A program made the position numbers and the translations under genes. Below, one piece after another: positions 10,821 through 19,942 of a stretch of DNA of 64,000 nucleotides. The notes beneath the pieces are model-generated. The model ran no database searches. It was not told where the DNA came from and was given only the letters and a program-made list of their open reading frames with translations. Source of the DNA: Candidatus Neomarinimicrobiota bacterium (GTDB lineage: Bacteria > Fidelibacterota > Fidelibacteria > Fidelibacterales > Fidelibacteraceae); contig JAGGVO010000057.1 of NCBI GenBank assembly GCA_021157965.1, forward strand, positions 42,236 through 106,235. The letters run 5' to 3'. Position 1 is the first letter of the stretch. Each line of letters opens with the position of its first letter.

Positions 10821-11501
10821 CTAATTCATGGACTGATGAAAAAATTCATAGACCTCCGGATCATTGATACGATACTTATTCAGGCGGATTGTCATGGTTC
10901 CGGACTGTTCATCTCCCGGCCGGGCGATACGTTGCCTCCGGGGATTGGGAACCCGTCTCTTTTCTTCTGCAGCCGTCATCAGGACCTCGATGGATTGGGG
11001 CAGGTAAAGATCTTCCAGGACCGGTCTTTGGCGGAAAAGGATATTCACGGTATTTCCTTTGGGATCCCGGACAAATATTTCCCGGATATACCAGCGGATG
11101 GTATCCATAGTAACCGTCCAGTCTAAACGGCCTGCGGCTGGATCCTGAACATGCATCCTGAGGATCACCCCGCCGGCAACCGTTTCAACATCAGGCAGGA
11201 CGGTAACGGAAGAATCCATAAGAACATGGTGCAGATTGATCAGAATGGCTTCAGGGGGAATCACATCTTTTAAACCGCCGCTGATATCCACCTCATCGGG
11301 GGACAGGTACCGGAGTTTTCCCCTTTGATCAGCCAGGGTGAATCCCGGCATCCGCGAACTGACCAGAAGGTCTGCTTCCAATGTGGAAATTTTATTCATC
11401 TGATCATTATAGCGAATCAGATAGGAGCGGGCGTCGGCTGCCGTCAAACAAACTATAAAACTTAGGAGCATGATCGTGAGAGAAAAGATAAACCGTTTCA
11501 T
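10821..11501 (-). CDS. Periplasmic LolA-like protein (putative)
   Basis: A 226-residue exported protein. The start is set at the ATG at 11501, which overlaps the deaminase stop (ATGA) and follows a GGAGAAGGTGG site; a longer frame upstream of this lies inside the deaminase gene. It has a clear signal peptide (MKRFIFSLTIMLLSFIVCLTAADA). The mature part starts with a helix and then strands (MNKISTLEADLLVSSRMPGF...RGKLRYLSPDEVDISG), the usual opening of LolA/outer-membrane lipoprotein-sorting proteins. The rest of the match is weak, so the lipoprotein-carrier role is only a suggestion. Confidence 0.6.
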   Translation of the reverse strand: MKRFIFSLTIMLLSFIVCLTAADARSYLIRYNDQMNKISTLEADLLVSSRMPGFTLADQRGKLRYLSPDEVDISGGLKDVIPPEAILINLHHVLMDSSVTVLPDVETVAGGVILRMHVQDPAAGRLDWTVTMDTIRWYIREIFVRDPKGNTVNILFRQRPVLEDLYLPQSIEVLMTAAEEKRRVPNPRRQRIARPGDEQSGTMTIRLNKYRINDPEVYEFFHQSMN

Positions 11502-11995
11502 CGTTCTGCCACCTTCTCCGGTGTTTCGGCCATATCCACGGGATGGACGGTCCAGTCCCGTTCGGGAATAAATTCCACAACATTCCCATCGGGCTTCTGC
11601 AAAACGACCCGGTGAATGAATGCATTGGCAATCATGGCTTTGCACATATTGCATATAAACTCATGACCATAAACATATATTGTGCTGTCTGCTGTGGAAT
11701 GTCCGTTCCGGGCAGCCAGTACAATAGCATTGGACTCGGCATGAGAACCCACGGCACGGCACAGTTCCAGGTGAGTTCCGGATTTGATATGGTGTTTATC
11801 GCGGTAACAAAATCCATATTCCAGACTGTTTTTCTGGAAGCTGGGAGCCCCGTTGTAACCGGTGGAAATAATATCTTTATTTCGGACGATGACGGCTCCC
11901 ACCTGCCTGCGCAGACACGATGAGCGCCGGGCCACCACCCGGGCGATTTCCAGAAAGTATTCATCCCAGGTGGGACGTTCAGGTCGCTTGTCCAT
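11498..11995 (-). CDS. dCMP deaminase family protein (ComEB-like)
   Basis: A 165-residue zinc-dependent deaminase, probably converting dCMP to dUMP for dTMP synthesis. The catalytic HAESNAI motif and the zinc pair in ICNMCKAMIANA are present, as is the family opening WDEYFLEIARVVARRS and the early motif QVGAVIVRN. Length is normal for dCMP deaminases. AAGGA precedes the ATG at 11995. The gene overlaps rnz upstream by 17 bases and the LolA-like gene downstream by 4. Confidence 0.93.
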   Translation of the reverse strand: MDKRPERPTWDEYFLEIARVVARRSSCLRRQVGAVIVRNKDIISTGYNGAPSFQKNSLEYGFCYRDKHHIKSGTHLELCRAVGSHAESNAIVLAARNGHSTADSTIYVYGHEFICNMCKAMIANAFIHRVVLQKPDGNVVEFIPERDWTVHPVDMAETPEKVAER

Positions 11996-12935
11996 TCTTT
12001 TTCCTTATGTTTTTTACATACAGTTTCTTTGTCTTCAGCACCAGACTGAAACGGGTCAGATCCTCGGCGGCATAGCTTCGGGGAAAGACCTCCCGAAGTT
12101 CTTCTTCAATAACGCCGGTTTCCCGGTAGCGTTCCGAAAAATGGGTCGCGATAAGAAAATCAACCTTGTTTTCAAGGGCTGCCTTTGCTGCAGTGCTTGT
12201 GGTTAAATGATCGTAGGCTTCGGCAAAATCCCGTTCATTTTCCATAAAGGTTGTTTCACACAGCAGCAGATCCGCATGATCCATGAGGGGTTTCAAATGA
12301 TTTCCCGGCGCCGTATCCGCCACATAAGCAAAAACCCGGTCCGGAACACGTTTTGAAACACTTTCCCGGGTGATTATTCCCCTGTCTGTTTGAAGTTCAC
12401 CTTTTTCCTGCAAAATCCCAACGGATTTCCCCTCAATGCCTGTGGCATTCAGTTTTTCTTTGTCAAACCTGAATCCGCCAGGCTGAACAATCCGAAACCC
12501 GTAGGTTGGAATCCGGTGTTTGAGTTCTATGGCTTCAATCCGCAGCTTACCTGCATGAAAAACGACACCTTCCCGGAATATTGGAAGAAGATGAAGGGTC
12601 AGGGTCTGATGAAAATCCGAGCAGGTGAGAAGTCTCTTTAAAAAGTCCTCTCCTGTCCTGGGATAGATGATGGTCACCGGTTCAGTCACCTTTGCCAGAG
12701 AGATCCGCTGTATGATTCCCGGGAGTCCCAGGCAGTGATCCCCATGGAAATGGGAAATACATATTGTCCGAATAGCCGGCACTGAGAGCCCGCCTTTCAC
12801 ACACTGACGCTGAATCCCCTCTCCCGGATCCAGGAGGATATTCTGTCCCTGCCAGCGCAACAAATATCCGCCGTGGTTTCGCTCTGCCGTGGGCAGTTGG
12901 GAAGCTGTTCCCAGGATGTTCAGTTCCATTGTCAT
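11979..12935 (-). CDS. rnz: Ribonuclease Z (tRNA 3' endonuclease)
   Basis: A 318-residue metallo-beta-lactamase-fold nuclease that trims tRNA 3' ends. The motif HFHGDHCLGLPG supplies the first zinc ligands, and LLCETTFM and ATHFSERY supply the later ones. The exosite and loop region around residues 150-190 is of rnz type. The first codon is ATG at 12935; a second ATG two codons later is equally plausible, and neither has a good ribosome-binding site. It is the first gene of the long minus-strand run and is divergent from the M28 peptidase. Confidence 0.93.
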   Translation of the reverse strand: MTMELNILGTASQLPTAERNHGGYLLRWQGQNILLDPGEGIQRQCVKGGLSVPAIRTICISHFHGDHCLGLPGIIQRISLAKVTEPVTIIYPRTGEDFLKRLLTCSDFHQTLTLHLLPIFREGVVFHAGKLRIEAIELKHRIPTYGFRIVQPGGFRFDKEKLNATGIEGKSVGILQEKGELQTDRGIITRESVSKRVPDRVFAYVADTAPGNHLKPLMDHADLLLCETTFMENERDFAEAYDHLTTSTAAKAALENKVDFLIATHFSERYRETGVIEEELREVFPRSYAAEDLTRFSLVLKTKKLYVKNIRKKNGQAT

Positions 12936-13026
12936 CGTTTGTCTGAAATGTAACGGGTTTTTGACAGATTTAAAATGTTGAACATTATTTTCTTGCTATT
13001 CCGCAGGATTCCGTGAAAATTCATCC

Positions 13027-14109
13027 ATGGCTGATTCCACCCTTCAGATTATTCATTACCTTGCTTCCCGATACTGCGCCGGACGCCGGACCGGAACCGA
13101 CGGGTGGAAAAGGGCGCAGCAGTACATCATCCAACAGATGCAGGATCTGGGCATTCTCCCTTTTTATGGTGAAGAGTATCTTCAGCCTCTCCCTCACCTG
13201 CCGGGCAATATTGAAGGGGCAAACATTTTAGGTTATATCCCCGGAAAGGGACAATTGAAAAACCGGTATATCATGATCGAAGCCCATTACGATCATCTGG
13301 GGACTGACGAAGATGAGCTGGGCTATTACCCCGGGGCTGATGACAATGCGGCAGCTGTGGGTATCATTCTCAGGGCGGCGGGTCATTTTCACGCCGATCC
13401 GCCTCAGGCTGACAGACGGAGTATCCTGGTGGCCTGTTTTGACGCGGAAGAACCCCCCTTTTTCAACTCTCCACACATGGGTGTGGAACGCTTTTGCGAA
13501 GCAAATCCCGAGGTATTGAATGCCATTGATTTAGCCATTTTTCTGGATCTTATGGGACACGGTCTGGGCACAGGGACACATGAGAAGATCATGGATTCTT
13601 TTTTCCTCATCGGAGCTGAAAAATGTGGTGTCGGTCCGGTAATCAATCAACTTGAGACTTCCGTCAAGGGAATTTATCCCCGACGCATGGGCATTCATGC
13701 CATTCCCCCCTCCGGGAACTATATTGCCTTTAAAAAGCGTGAACGTCCTTTTATCTTTACCACTTCCGGTCGGAACCATTTTTACCATACCCTCTTTGAT
13801 TCTGCCGAAAAACTCGATTACCCCAAAATCAACCGGCTTGTCCTTTATTTTTCACATCTTTTGCGGGATTTATCCATTGCCCCCCGGCAATATTTCACAT
13901 ACGACCCCAAAGGTGCCGCAGATGCCGAATCCCTGAAATCTTTGAAAGAGATGTTTCAGGTTATGGATCCTGAAACACCTAACCTGTGCAATATCATGAA
14001 TTACATAGAAAAAGCCGAAAAAATCTGTAAGGCAAACGGAAACCTCCCTCTTCCCGAGCAATCAAAACTTCTTCATCTGGTGAAATTGATTGAACAGTAT
14101 GTGTCCTGA
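13027..14109 (+). CDS. M28-family zinc aminopeptidase
   Basis: A 360-residue metallopeptidase without a signal peptide, so probably cytoplasmic. The co-catalytic zinc site is readable in order: His of EAHYDHLG, Asp of PGADDNAAA, the Glu pair of FDAEEPP, Asp of IFLDLMGH, and His of NHFYHTLFD. This complete set argues for an active peptidase. The C-terminal 70 residues are predicted helical. No ribosome-binding site stands out before the ATG at 13027. It is transcribed alone, divergent from rnz. Confidence 0.88.
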   Translation: MADSTLQIIHYLASRYCAGRRTGTDGWKRAQQYIIQQMQDLGILPFYGEEYLQPLPHLPGNIEGANILGYIPGKGQLKNRYIMIEAHYDHLGTDEDELGYYPGADDNAAAVGIILRAAGHFHADPPQADRRSILVACFDAEEPPFFNSPHMGVERFCEANPEVLNAIDLAIFLDLMGHGLGTGTHEKIMDSFFLIGAEKCGVGPVINQLETSVKGIYPRRMGIHAIPPSGNYIAFKKRERPFIFTTSGRNHFYHTLFDSAEKLDYPKINRLVLYFSHLLRDLSIAPRQYFTYDPKGAADAESLKSLKEMFQVMDPETPNLCNIMNYIEKAEKICKANGNLPLPEQSKLLHLVKLIEQYVS

Positions 14110-14212
14110 TGCACGATATAAAGGTGAAAATAAAAAAAATTTTGATTATGAAGCCCTATTTCTCTTACATTAAGTAAAAATGAAAAGATAATAACAACAT
14201 AAGGAGTGAACA

Positions 14213-15367
14213 ATGCGTTTAAAAACTGTGATCGGATTGATGCTTATCCTGGCTTTGATTATGCCTGTCATACCTTTGAAGGCGCAAAGTCTTGAAGAAA
14301 GTCTTCAAAAAATGCTGGGAGATAATGCAAAGGGATATGTACAGCCCTTGGTAACGGGATTCGGCGCGGGCATGAACAGCGGTTTGTACCGGAAAGCATC
14401 CACAAAAACCGGAACGCTGCCCCTGCCCATCGGTTTGGATGTGGGACTGGTCGTGAACATGGTGGCTGTGCCCGAAGCAGCTATGATGTTTGAATATTCC
14501 ATGATGGAAAACACTATCACTTTTCCCCTAAGCACCATGCCCGGACTATCAATGATTCCGGCAGATCTCCAACCGGAAGATATCACGCTGACATTTAACG
14601 ATATTTACGACAACGGTGGGGTAACAGAAACACCCACCATCGCCAGTGACCAGGAAGAAGGTGTGTTGCTTTCCACCCGGACACCCAATGAAGTTTACAT
14701 GGCCCTCAGGACCCGCCTTGTGGAAGATCAGGGCATGTCCGGAACGGATGTGGATACCTATCTGCAGCCATCCATTATGAATTTCCTCAACGGCAATTTG
14801 AGTACCATAGCTCCAGACTTTCAATTTCCCGGCGGGCTCGGACTGGAATTCGTCCCCACTGCCGGACTCCAGGCAAATGTCCGCATTCCTTTTGAGATAG
14901 AAGTACAGGCACGCTACGTTCCTGAATTTGAAATCAGTGAGGAACTCGGCATGTTCTCCATGTACGGAGCCGGCCTGCGGAAAAACCTGCCTGTCCCCGT
15001 TCTGGATGTTTCCGTCGGCGCTTTTTATCAGGTATTAAAAGTCGGAGATATTCTGGAAGCTACAAATATCAATTACCATGCCGAGCTGGGAAAACGGCTT
15101 CCCATTCCCTTTATCAAAATTACGCCGTACATTGGTGCCGGATATGATCAAACAACCATCAATTTAACCTATACCATTCCTGCGGGGACCGTTCCGGGTA
15201 TTGATGAAGACCAGGAACTTTCCTTTGATTTGGAAGGGGAAAATACATTCCGGATGAATGCAGGTTTAACCCTTCAGGCCCTTCCTCTGACATTTATCAA
15301 TGCCGAGGTAGCCCTGGTGGGAGATTATCAGGTGGCAACCGTCGGCCTGGGAATCATGTTTAAATAA
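14213..15367 (+). CDS. Outer-membrane beta-barrel protein (DUF6588-like)
   Basis: A 384-residue exported protein. The signal peptide (MRLKTVIGLMLILALIMPVIPLKAQ) ends at a clear AQ site. The mature part begins YVQPLVTGFGAGMNSGLYRKA and continues with alternating hydrophobic strands and aromatic ends typical of barrels, ending in a strand with terminal Phe-Lys (VGLGIMFK). The opening resembles the DUF6588 family of FCB bacteria, by recollection only. A strong AAGGAG lies 7 bases before the ATG at 14213. A perfect hairpin terminator follows. Function unknown. Confidence 0.75.
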   Translation: MRLKTVIGLMLILALIMPVIPLKAQSLEESLQKMLGDNAKGYVQPLVTGFGAGMNSGLYRKASTKTGTLPLPIGLDVGLVVNMVAVPEAAMMFEYSMMENTITFPLSTMPGLSMIPADLQPEDITLTFNDIYDNGGVTETPTIASDQEEGVLLSTRTPNEVYMALRTRLVEDQGMSGTDVDTYLQPSIMNFLNGNLSTIAPDFQFPGGLGLEFVPTAGLQANVRIPFEIEVQARYVPEFEISEELGMFSMYGAGLRKNLPVPVLDVSVGAFYQVLKVGDILEATNINYHAELGKRLPIPFIKITPYIGAGYDQTTINLTYTIPAGTVPGIDEDQELSFDLEGENTFRMNAGLTLQALPLTFINAEVALVGDYQVATVGLGIMFK

Positions 15368-15389
15368 TAAAATTTGGACACAAAATAAA

Positions 15390-15413
15390 AAAGGGCGGTC
15401 CGGACCGCCCTTT
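15390..15413. terminator. Bidirectional intrinsic terminator between the barrel gene and cysS
   Basis: A perfect inverted repeat, GGGCGGTCCGGACCGCCC (15393-15410), is flanked by A-rich sequence on the left and TTTTATTTT on the right. It can end transcription of the plus-strand barrel gene and of the minus-strand cysS operon, whose stops face each other. Confidence 0.9.
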
Positions 15414-15432
15414 TATTTTACGATGGTTTTTT

Positions 15433-16848
15433 TCATTTCCGCCGGAAGGTAGTCCCTTCTTTCCGGTCGATGAGTTCAATCCCGGCTTTCAGCAATTCAT
15501 CACGGATGGTATCGGCTCTGGCCCAGTCCCTGTTCTTCCGTGCTTCATTCCGTTCGATTATCCTCGCTTCAATGTCCTCATCGGACAACGTTGCGGGCTT
15601 TTCGTGATCTCCCGAAAAAATAACCCCTAAAACCTGATCCACTTTTTGTAATGCTTCCAAAATCCTTTCTTTATCACCACTTGTCATCGGCAAATCTGTC
15701 TTTATCCGGTTTATCCTGCGGATTAATTCAAATACCGAAGCCAGAGCCGGAGAAATGTTCAGATCATCATCCATGGCCCCTTCAAATTTTTCCAGCATCC
15801 GGGCAACTTCTTTTTCCACCTTTTCATGGACAGGACCTTCCTCATGAATCTGATCCAGCTCAAAGAGGTAATCGTCAATCCGCTTGAGGGATTTTTCCGA
15901 TTGTTCCAGTAGAGAAAGACTGAAATTCAATTTCTGGCGGTAATGAGTGGAAAGCAGTGTATATCGGATGGCACGGGGGGAATAGCCTCTGTCGATCAAC
16001 CCCCGGATATAAATAATATTTCCCAGGGATTTACTCATTTTCTCCCCGTCCCAGAGCAGGTGTTCGCAATGGAGCCAGTACCGGGCAAAAGGTTTACCCG
16101 TAGCCCCCTCACTCTGGGCAATTTCATTCTCATGATGGGGAAAAATATTATCCACTCCGCCGGTATGAATATCAAATGTTTCTCCCAGATATTTCATGGA
16201 CATGGCAGAACATTCGATATGCCAGCCGGGACGGCCTTTACCCAGCGGCGTGTCCCAATAGACATCCCCGTCAGTCGGTTTCCAGGCCTTCCACAAGGCA
16301 AAATCGTGCGCCGATTCCTTTTCGTATTCGTCACTTTCCACCCGGCCTCCACTTCGGAGATTTTCCGGGTTCAGATTCTGTAAACGGCCGTAACGGGGAA
16401 AAGCCGTGATCTTGTAAAAAATGTTTCCGTCCTCTGTACGATAAGCCAGCCCCTTCTCCATCAGAGACTGAATTAATTTTACCATATCCCCGATGTGTTC
16501 CGTAGCCGCCGGAAAAACCTCCGCCCTGTCAATATTCAAAATGTCCAGGTCCTTAAAGAAAGAATCTTTGAAAGGCCGTGTATAATCCTGAAGGAGAATC
16601 TTTTTTTCAAAACAACTGCGGATAATTTTATCGTCCACATCCGTAAGATTCATCACCTGGGTAACATTGAATCCCTTATATTTCAGGTAGCGCTTCAGCT
16701 GATCCTCAAAGATATAGGCCCGGAAATTGCCGATATGGGCATGGTTATAAACCGTCGGGCCACAGGTATACATCTTTACAACACCTTTTTTCAGTGGAAT
16801 GAAGGGTTCTTTTTTCCGGGAGAGTGTGTTGTAAAAAACCAGATTCAT
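15433..16848 (-). CDS. cysS: Cysteinyl-tRNA synthetase
   Basis: A 471-residue class I aminoacyl-tRNA synthetase that charges tRNA-Cys. HIGN (in YNHAHIGNFRAY) and KMSKS are the ATP-binding signatures. The zinc and cysteine pocket is seen in MYTCGPTVYN, WHIECSAM and HTGGVDNIFPHHENE. The helical anticodon domain fills the C-terminus. Length is normal. AAGGA precedes the ATG, which overlaps the ddl stop by 4 bases. Confidence 0.97.
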   Translation of the reverse strand: MNLVFYNTLSRKKEPFIPLKKGVVKMYTCGPTVYNHAHIGNFRAYIFEDQLKRYLKYKGFNVTQVMNLTDVDDKIIRSCFEKKILLQDYTRPFKDSFFKDLDILNIDRAEVFPAATEHIGDMVKLIQSLMEKGLAYRTEDGNIFYKITAFPRYGRLQNLNPENLRSGGRVESDEYEKESAHDFALWKAWKPTDGDVYWDTPLGKGRPGWHIECSAMSMKYLGETFDIHTGGVDNIFPHHENEIAQSEGATGKPFARYWLHCEHLLWDGEKMSKSLGNIIYIRGLIDRGYSPRAIRYTLLSTHYRQKLNFSLSLLEQSEKSLKRIDDYLFELDQIHEEGPVHEKVEKEVARMLEKFEGAMDDDLNISPALASVFELIRRINRIKTDLPMTSGDKERILEALQKVDQVLGVIFSGDHEKPATLSDEDIEARIIERNEARKNRDWARADTIRDELLKAGIELIDRKEGTTFRRK

Positions 16849-17861
16849 GTTGATTCCTTTTTTTCAAAACGTTTCAGGGCATCCTTTACAATCCAATCCG
16901 TTAAGGCCGGGAAATCCATCCCCATGACTTTAGCCGATTTAGGAAGAAGACTTGTGGCCGTCATGCCGGGCAGGGAGTTGGCTTCCAGAAAATAAATCTC
17001 TTTCCCGTCTTTCAGTCTGAAATCAATCCGGGCATAATTTTCAAGACCCAAAATATCCCAGATGCGCAAGGCCTTCTCTTTCAGGGATTGGGTCAAATCA
17101 TCAGTCAGAGGTGCCGGTATCAGATAACGGCTTTTCCCTGATGCGTATTTTGTCTCAAAGGTATACACACCACCTTCAGGGAGAATTTCAATAAGGGGAA
17201 AGGCTTTGCCACCCACAACAGGCACCGTGAGTTCCTGTCCCGGAATGTATTCTTCCGCCAGAATCACCGAATCATATTTCAGGGCATCCTTCACCAGTGG
17301 ACGGATATCACAGGGTTCCATCAGGACATGGAGCCCCACGGATGATCCGGCACTGTTGGGTTTTATCACCAGGGGAAATGTCAATTCATCGGGATTGATG
17401 TGTGTGCTCTTTGTAATCCTGACGACGCGTCCCGTTTGAACGCCTGTTTTTTCTGCCAAAACCCTGGAGAGGTATTTATCCATAGACAGGGCAGACGCCA
17501 GGGGACCTGATCCTGTATAAGGCAACCCGGCAATATCCAGAACCGCTGCGATGATACCGTTTTCACCGCTTCCCCCGTGGAGGGCATTAAAAACCACATC
17601 AGTATCCAGGGCTTTCAATTTCCGGATATGATCCATAAAAACCGTTTCATCCCGCTGTACCATATCATCAAAATGACTGTCCGTTACATCAAAGGTCTCC
17701 AGTTTTTTGCGGAACCGGGCCATTTCATGCCAGGGTGTGGAGGGATCCACATAAAAAACGGTATGACCCAGAGATTCCAGTGCTTGACCCACTGCTTTTC
17801 CACTGGTAATGGAGACATTCCGTTCCGGTGAAGCTCCACCCAGCAAGACACAGATATTCAT
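16845..17861 (-). CDS. ddl: D-alanine--D-alanine ligase
   Basis: A 338-residue ATP-grasp enzyme that makes D-Ala-D-Ala for peptidoglycan. The opening MNICVLLGGASPERNVS, the middle HGGSGENG, the ATP-grasp segment FPLVIKPNSAGSSVG, and the C-terminal metal and substrate region FRLKDGKEIYFLEANSLPGMT are all standard. GAGGAG lies just before the ATG at 17861. The ATG overlaps the gmhB stop (TGATG) and the gene's own stop overlaps cysS, so the three genes form one unit. Confidence 0.96.
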   Translation of the reverse strand: MNICVLLGGASPERNVSITSGKAVGQALESLGHTVFYVDPSTPWHEMARFRKKLETFDVTDSHFDDMVQRDETVFMDHIRKLKALDTDVVFNALHGGSGENGIIAAVLDIAGLPYTGSGPLASALSMDKYLSRVLAEKTGVQTGRVVRITKSTHINPDELTFPLVIKPNSAGSSVGLHVLMEPCDIRPLVKDALKYDSVILAEEYIPGQELTVPVVGGKAFPLIEILPEGGVYTFETKYASGKSRYLIPAPLTDDLTQSLKEKALRIWDILGLENYARIDFRLKDGKEIYFLEANSLPGMTATSLLPKSAKVMGMDFPALTDWIVKDALKRFEKKEST

Positions 17862-18409
17862 CAGGTTCTCCTCACGATACTTGATACGGCTTCTTTCAGG
17901 GTATCAGCCACCGTCAGATCCGGATCCATTGTTTTTAATGCTTTTTCGGTTTCTTTTCCCTTGCCGGTCCGGACCAGGATAAAGGGAATGCCGGCATTCC
18001 GGGAGGTTTCATAATCTGAACGGCTGTCTCCCACCATCAAAGCTTCATTCAAATGGATGTTATGATCGGCAACCGCTTGTTGAATCATACCTGTTCGGGG
18101 TTTGCGGCAGGAACATCCTTCTTCCGGGGTATGGGGACAATAATAATAATCCGTGATTTTCCCGCCTGCAGACTCTGCAGTTTGGATTACCTTTTTGAAT
18201 ATTCTCTCCGCTGTATCCCCGGAAAAAAAATGCCGGTGAATACCGGACTGATTGCTGATGATAATAACAGTTATGGCATGCTGTGTCAGTTGCAGAATGG
18301 CTTCGGGTACATACGGATAGACCTTCACATCCCGTAGAGTACGGACGTATTCATCCCGGTCTTCATTCAGCACCCCGTCCCTGTCCAGAAATACCACAGA
18401 TATTTTCAT
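17861..18409 (-). CDS. gmhB: D,D-heptose 1,7-bisphosphate phosphatase (HAD-IIIA)
   Basis: A 182-residue HAD phosphatase that probably dephosphorylates D-glycero-D-manno-heptose 1,7-bisphosphate in lipopolysaccharide core synthesis. The HAD motifs are FLDRDGVLNED, ISNQSGI and VGDSRSDYE. The zinc-binding loop is CPHTPEEGCSCRKP, which distinguishes GmhB from generic HAD proteins. Length is typical. No ribosome-binding site is evident at 18409. Its presence implies a heptose-containing outer-membrane glycolipid or S-layer sugar. Confidence 0.9.
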   Translation of the reverse strand: MKISVVFLDRDGVLNEDRDEYVRTLRDVKVYPYVPEAILQLTQHAITVIIISNQSGIHRHFFSGDTAERIFKKVIQTAESAGGKITDYYYCPHTPEEGCSCRKPRTGMIQQAVADHNIHLNEALMVGDSRSDYETSRNAGIPFILVRTGKGKETEKALKTMDPDLTVADTLKEAVSSIVRRT

Positions 18410-18499
18410 AGACGGAATTTAAGGGTAAGGAGGGAGAAAATCAGCCGATTATCATTTTTTATGTTGAAGAAAGATAATAAAACTCATTAGCTTCATATC

Positions 18500-19942
18500 A
18501 TGCACTATGGTCTTACCTGCCTTATCTTGATCTTGTGGCTGGCTGTTCTGGATCCCGGTATGGGAAACATACAAGCCGGTGGAAAAGATACCCTGATAAA
18601 CAGCACTTTTTTAGGAGGCCCGGGCCGCAATGTCTACGGAAACAGGGCGCCGGATCGCCTTGAGCTGCAATGGTCCCTATACCTGGGAGAAGGGGAAACC
18701 ACGCTGTCCCGAAAGGCAGGGAACCGGACCTGGAAGGGCTGCGGATGGACCGGCCAGCCATTGCTGGTGGAAACTGAAGATACTTTATACATCATCCAGG
18801 GTGCGTATGATCATCACCTGAAAAAGATCCGGGCTTCTGATGGAGAATTGATCTGGCAATATGCTTTTGATGATGTGATCAAAGGGACGGGAACCCTGTA
18901 CAGGCCTCCGGGAAAGGATCAGCTGATCATTTTACAAGGAAGCCGACTGGGACTGAATAAATACCTGGATCATCCCATGATTACCAGTTATCAGGCGATA
19001 GATTATCATACAGGCAAAGCCCTGTGGAAAATGAATGTTCCTTTTTTTGCCAGTTACAGCCGGGATGTGGACGGCTCGGCCCTTATTGTGGATTCCCTGG
19101 CATATTTAGGTTTGGAAAACGGACAATTCATCGTTTTTGATCCCCGGCCGGAACAGGCGGAAATTCGGGAGGGCTTTCTTCAGCCGCACATTCTGGAATC
19201 ACACCGGCTTTATGCCCTGGAAGACACCCGGAGCCATGGTTTAAACCTGGTAACGGAAAGTTCCCCGTGTCTTCTCGGTAATCATATTTACATCACATCC
19301 GGTTCGGGACATGTCTATGGATACCATTTGGAAACCCGTCAGATAGACTGGGATTTTATCACCGGCAGTGATATGGACGGATCACCGGTGGTTACATCAG
19401 ACAGTTGTTTACTGGTGACGCTTGAGAAACAGCATATCCCCGGAAAAGGCGGGGTGATGAAACTGAATCCCCGAAAACCTCCCGATTCATCCTGTGTGGA
19501 ATGGTTTCTGCCCGTAGGGAATGCCGTAGTGGCAGAGTGGAAAGGCGGGGTTATCGGGAGTGCATCCGTCAATGACCACACGCGACCGGAGGGATATCCC
19601 CATATCACCGCCATCAGTGCTTTGGACAGCTTTTTATACATAATCGATTATAAAAAAACACAACCTTGTAAGGTATTGGGACCGGACAACAGCACGTGGT
19701 ATTCCAAACCCGTTGTTCTGGATTCAGTGATCATCGGTCCTTCCATATCGACTCCCGTTGTGGTGGGGGATAAAATCATCGCGGCAGGCTACTGGGGAAT
19801 ATACCTTTTTGAATACTCTCCCGAAGGCCGTTTAAAAAGGCTGGATGCACAACCTTTTGGTTGTGAAGCCACACCGGTTGTTCATGAGAATAAAGTCTAT
19901 ATTGGTTCCCGGAACGGGTATTTATATTGCTTTGGTAACTAA
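18500..19942 (+). CDS. Exported PQQ-type beta-propeller protein
   Basis: A 480-residue protein with a hydrophobic signal sequence (about residues 1-25) and repeated strands of the PQQ/BamB propeller type. Examples are ASDGELIWQYAF, HTGKALWKMNV, ETRQIDWDFITGSDMDGSPV and a closing GSRNGYLYCFGN. No lipobox cysteine follows the signal, so it is probably a soluble periplasmic protein. No catalytic site can be named. Its last 4 bases overlap the convergent M23 peptidase gene, with no terminator between them. Confidence 0.75.
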   Translation: MHYGLTCLILILWLAVLDPGMGNIQAGGKDTLINSTFLGGPGRNVYGNRAPDRLELQWSLYLGEGETTLSRKAGNRTWKGCGWTGQPLLVETEDTLYIIQGAYDHHLKKIRASDGELIWQYAFDDVIKGTGTLYRPPGKDQLIILQGSRLGLNKYLDHPMITSYQAIDYHTGKALWKMNVPFFASYSRDVDGSALIVDSLAYLGLENGQFIVFDPRPEQAEIREGFLQPHILESHRLYALEDTRSHGLNLVTESSPCLLGNHIYITSGSGHVYGYHLETRQIDWDFITGSDMDGSPVVTSDSCLLVTLEKQHIPGKGGVMKLNPRKPPDSSCVEWFLPVGNAVVAEWKGGVIGSASVNDHTRPEGYPHITAISALDSFLYIIDYKKTQPCKVLGPDNSTWYSKPVVLDSVIIGPSISTPVVVGDKIIAAGYWGIYLFEYSPEGRLKRLDAQPFGCEATPVVHENKVYIGSRNGYLYCFGN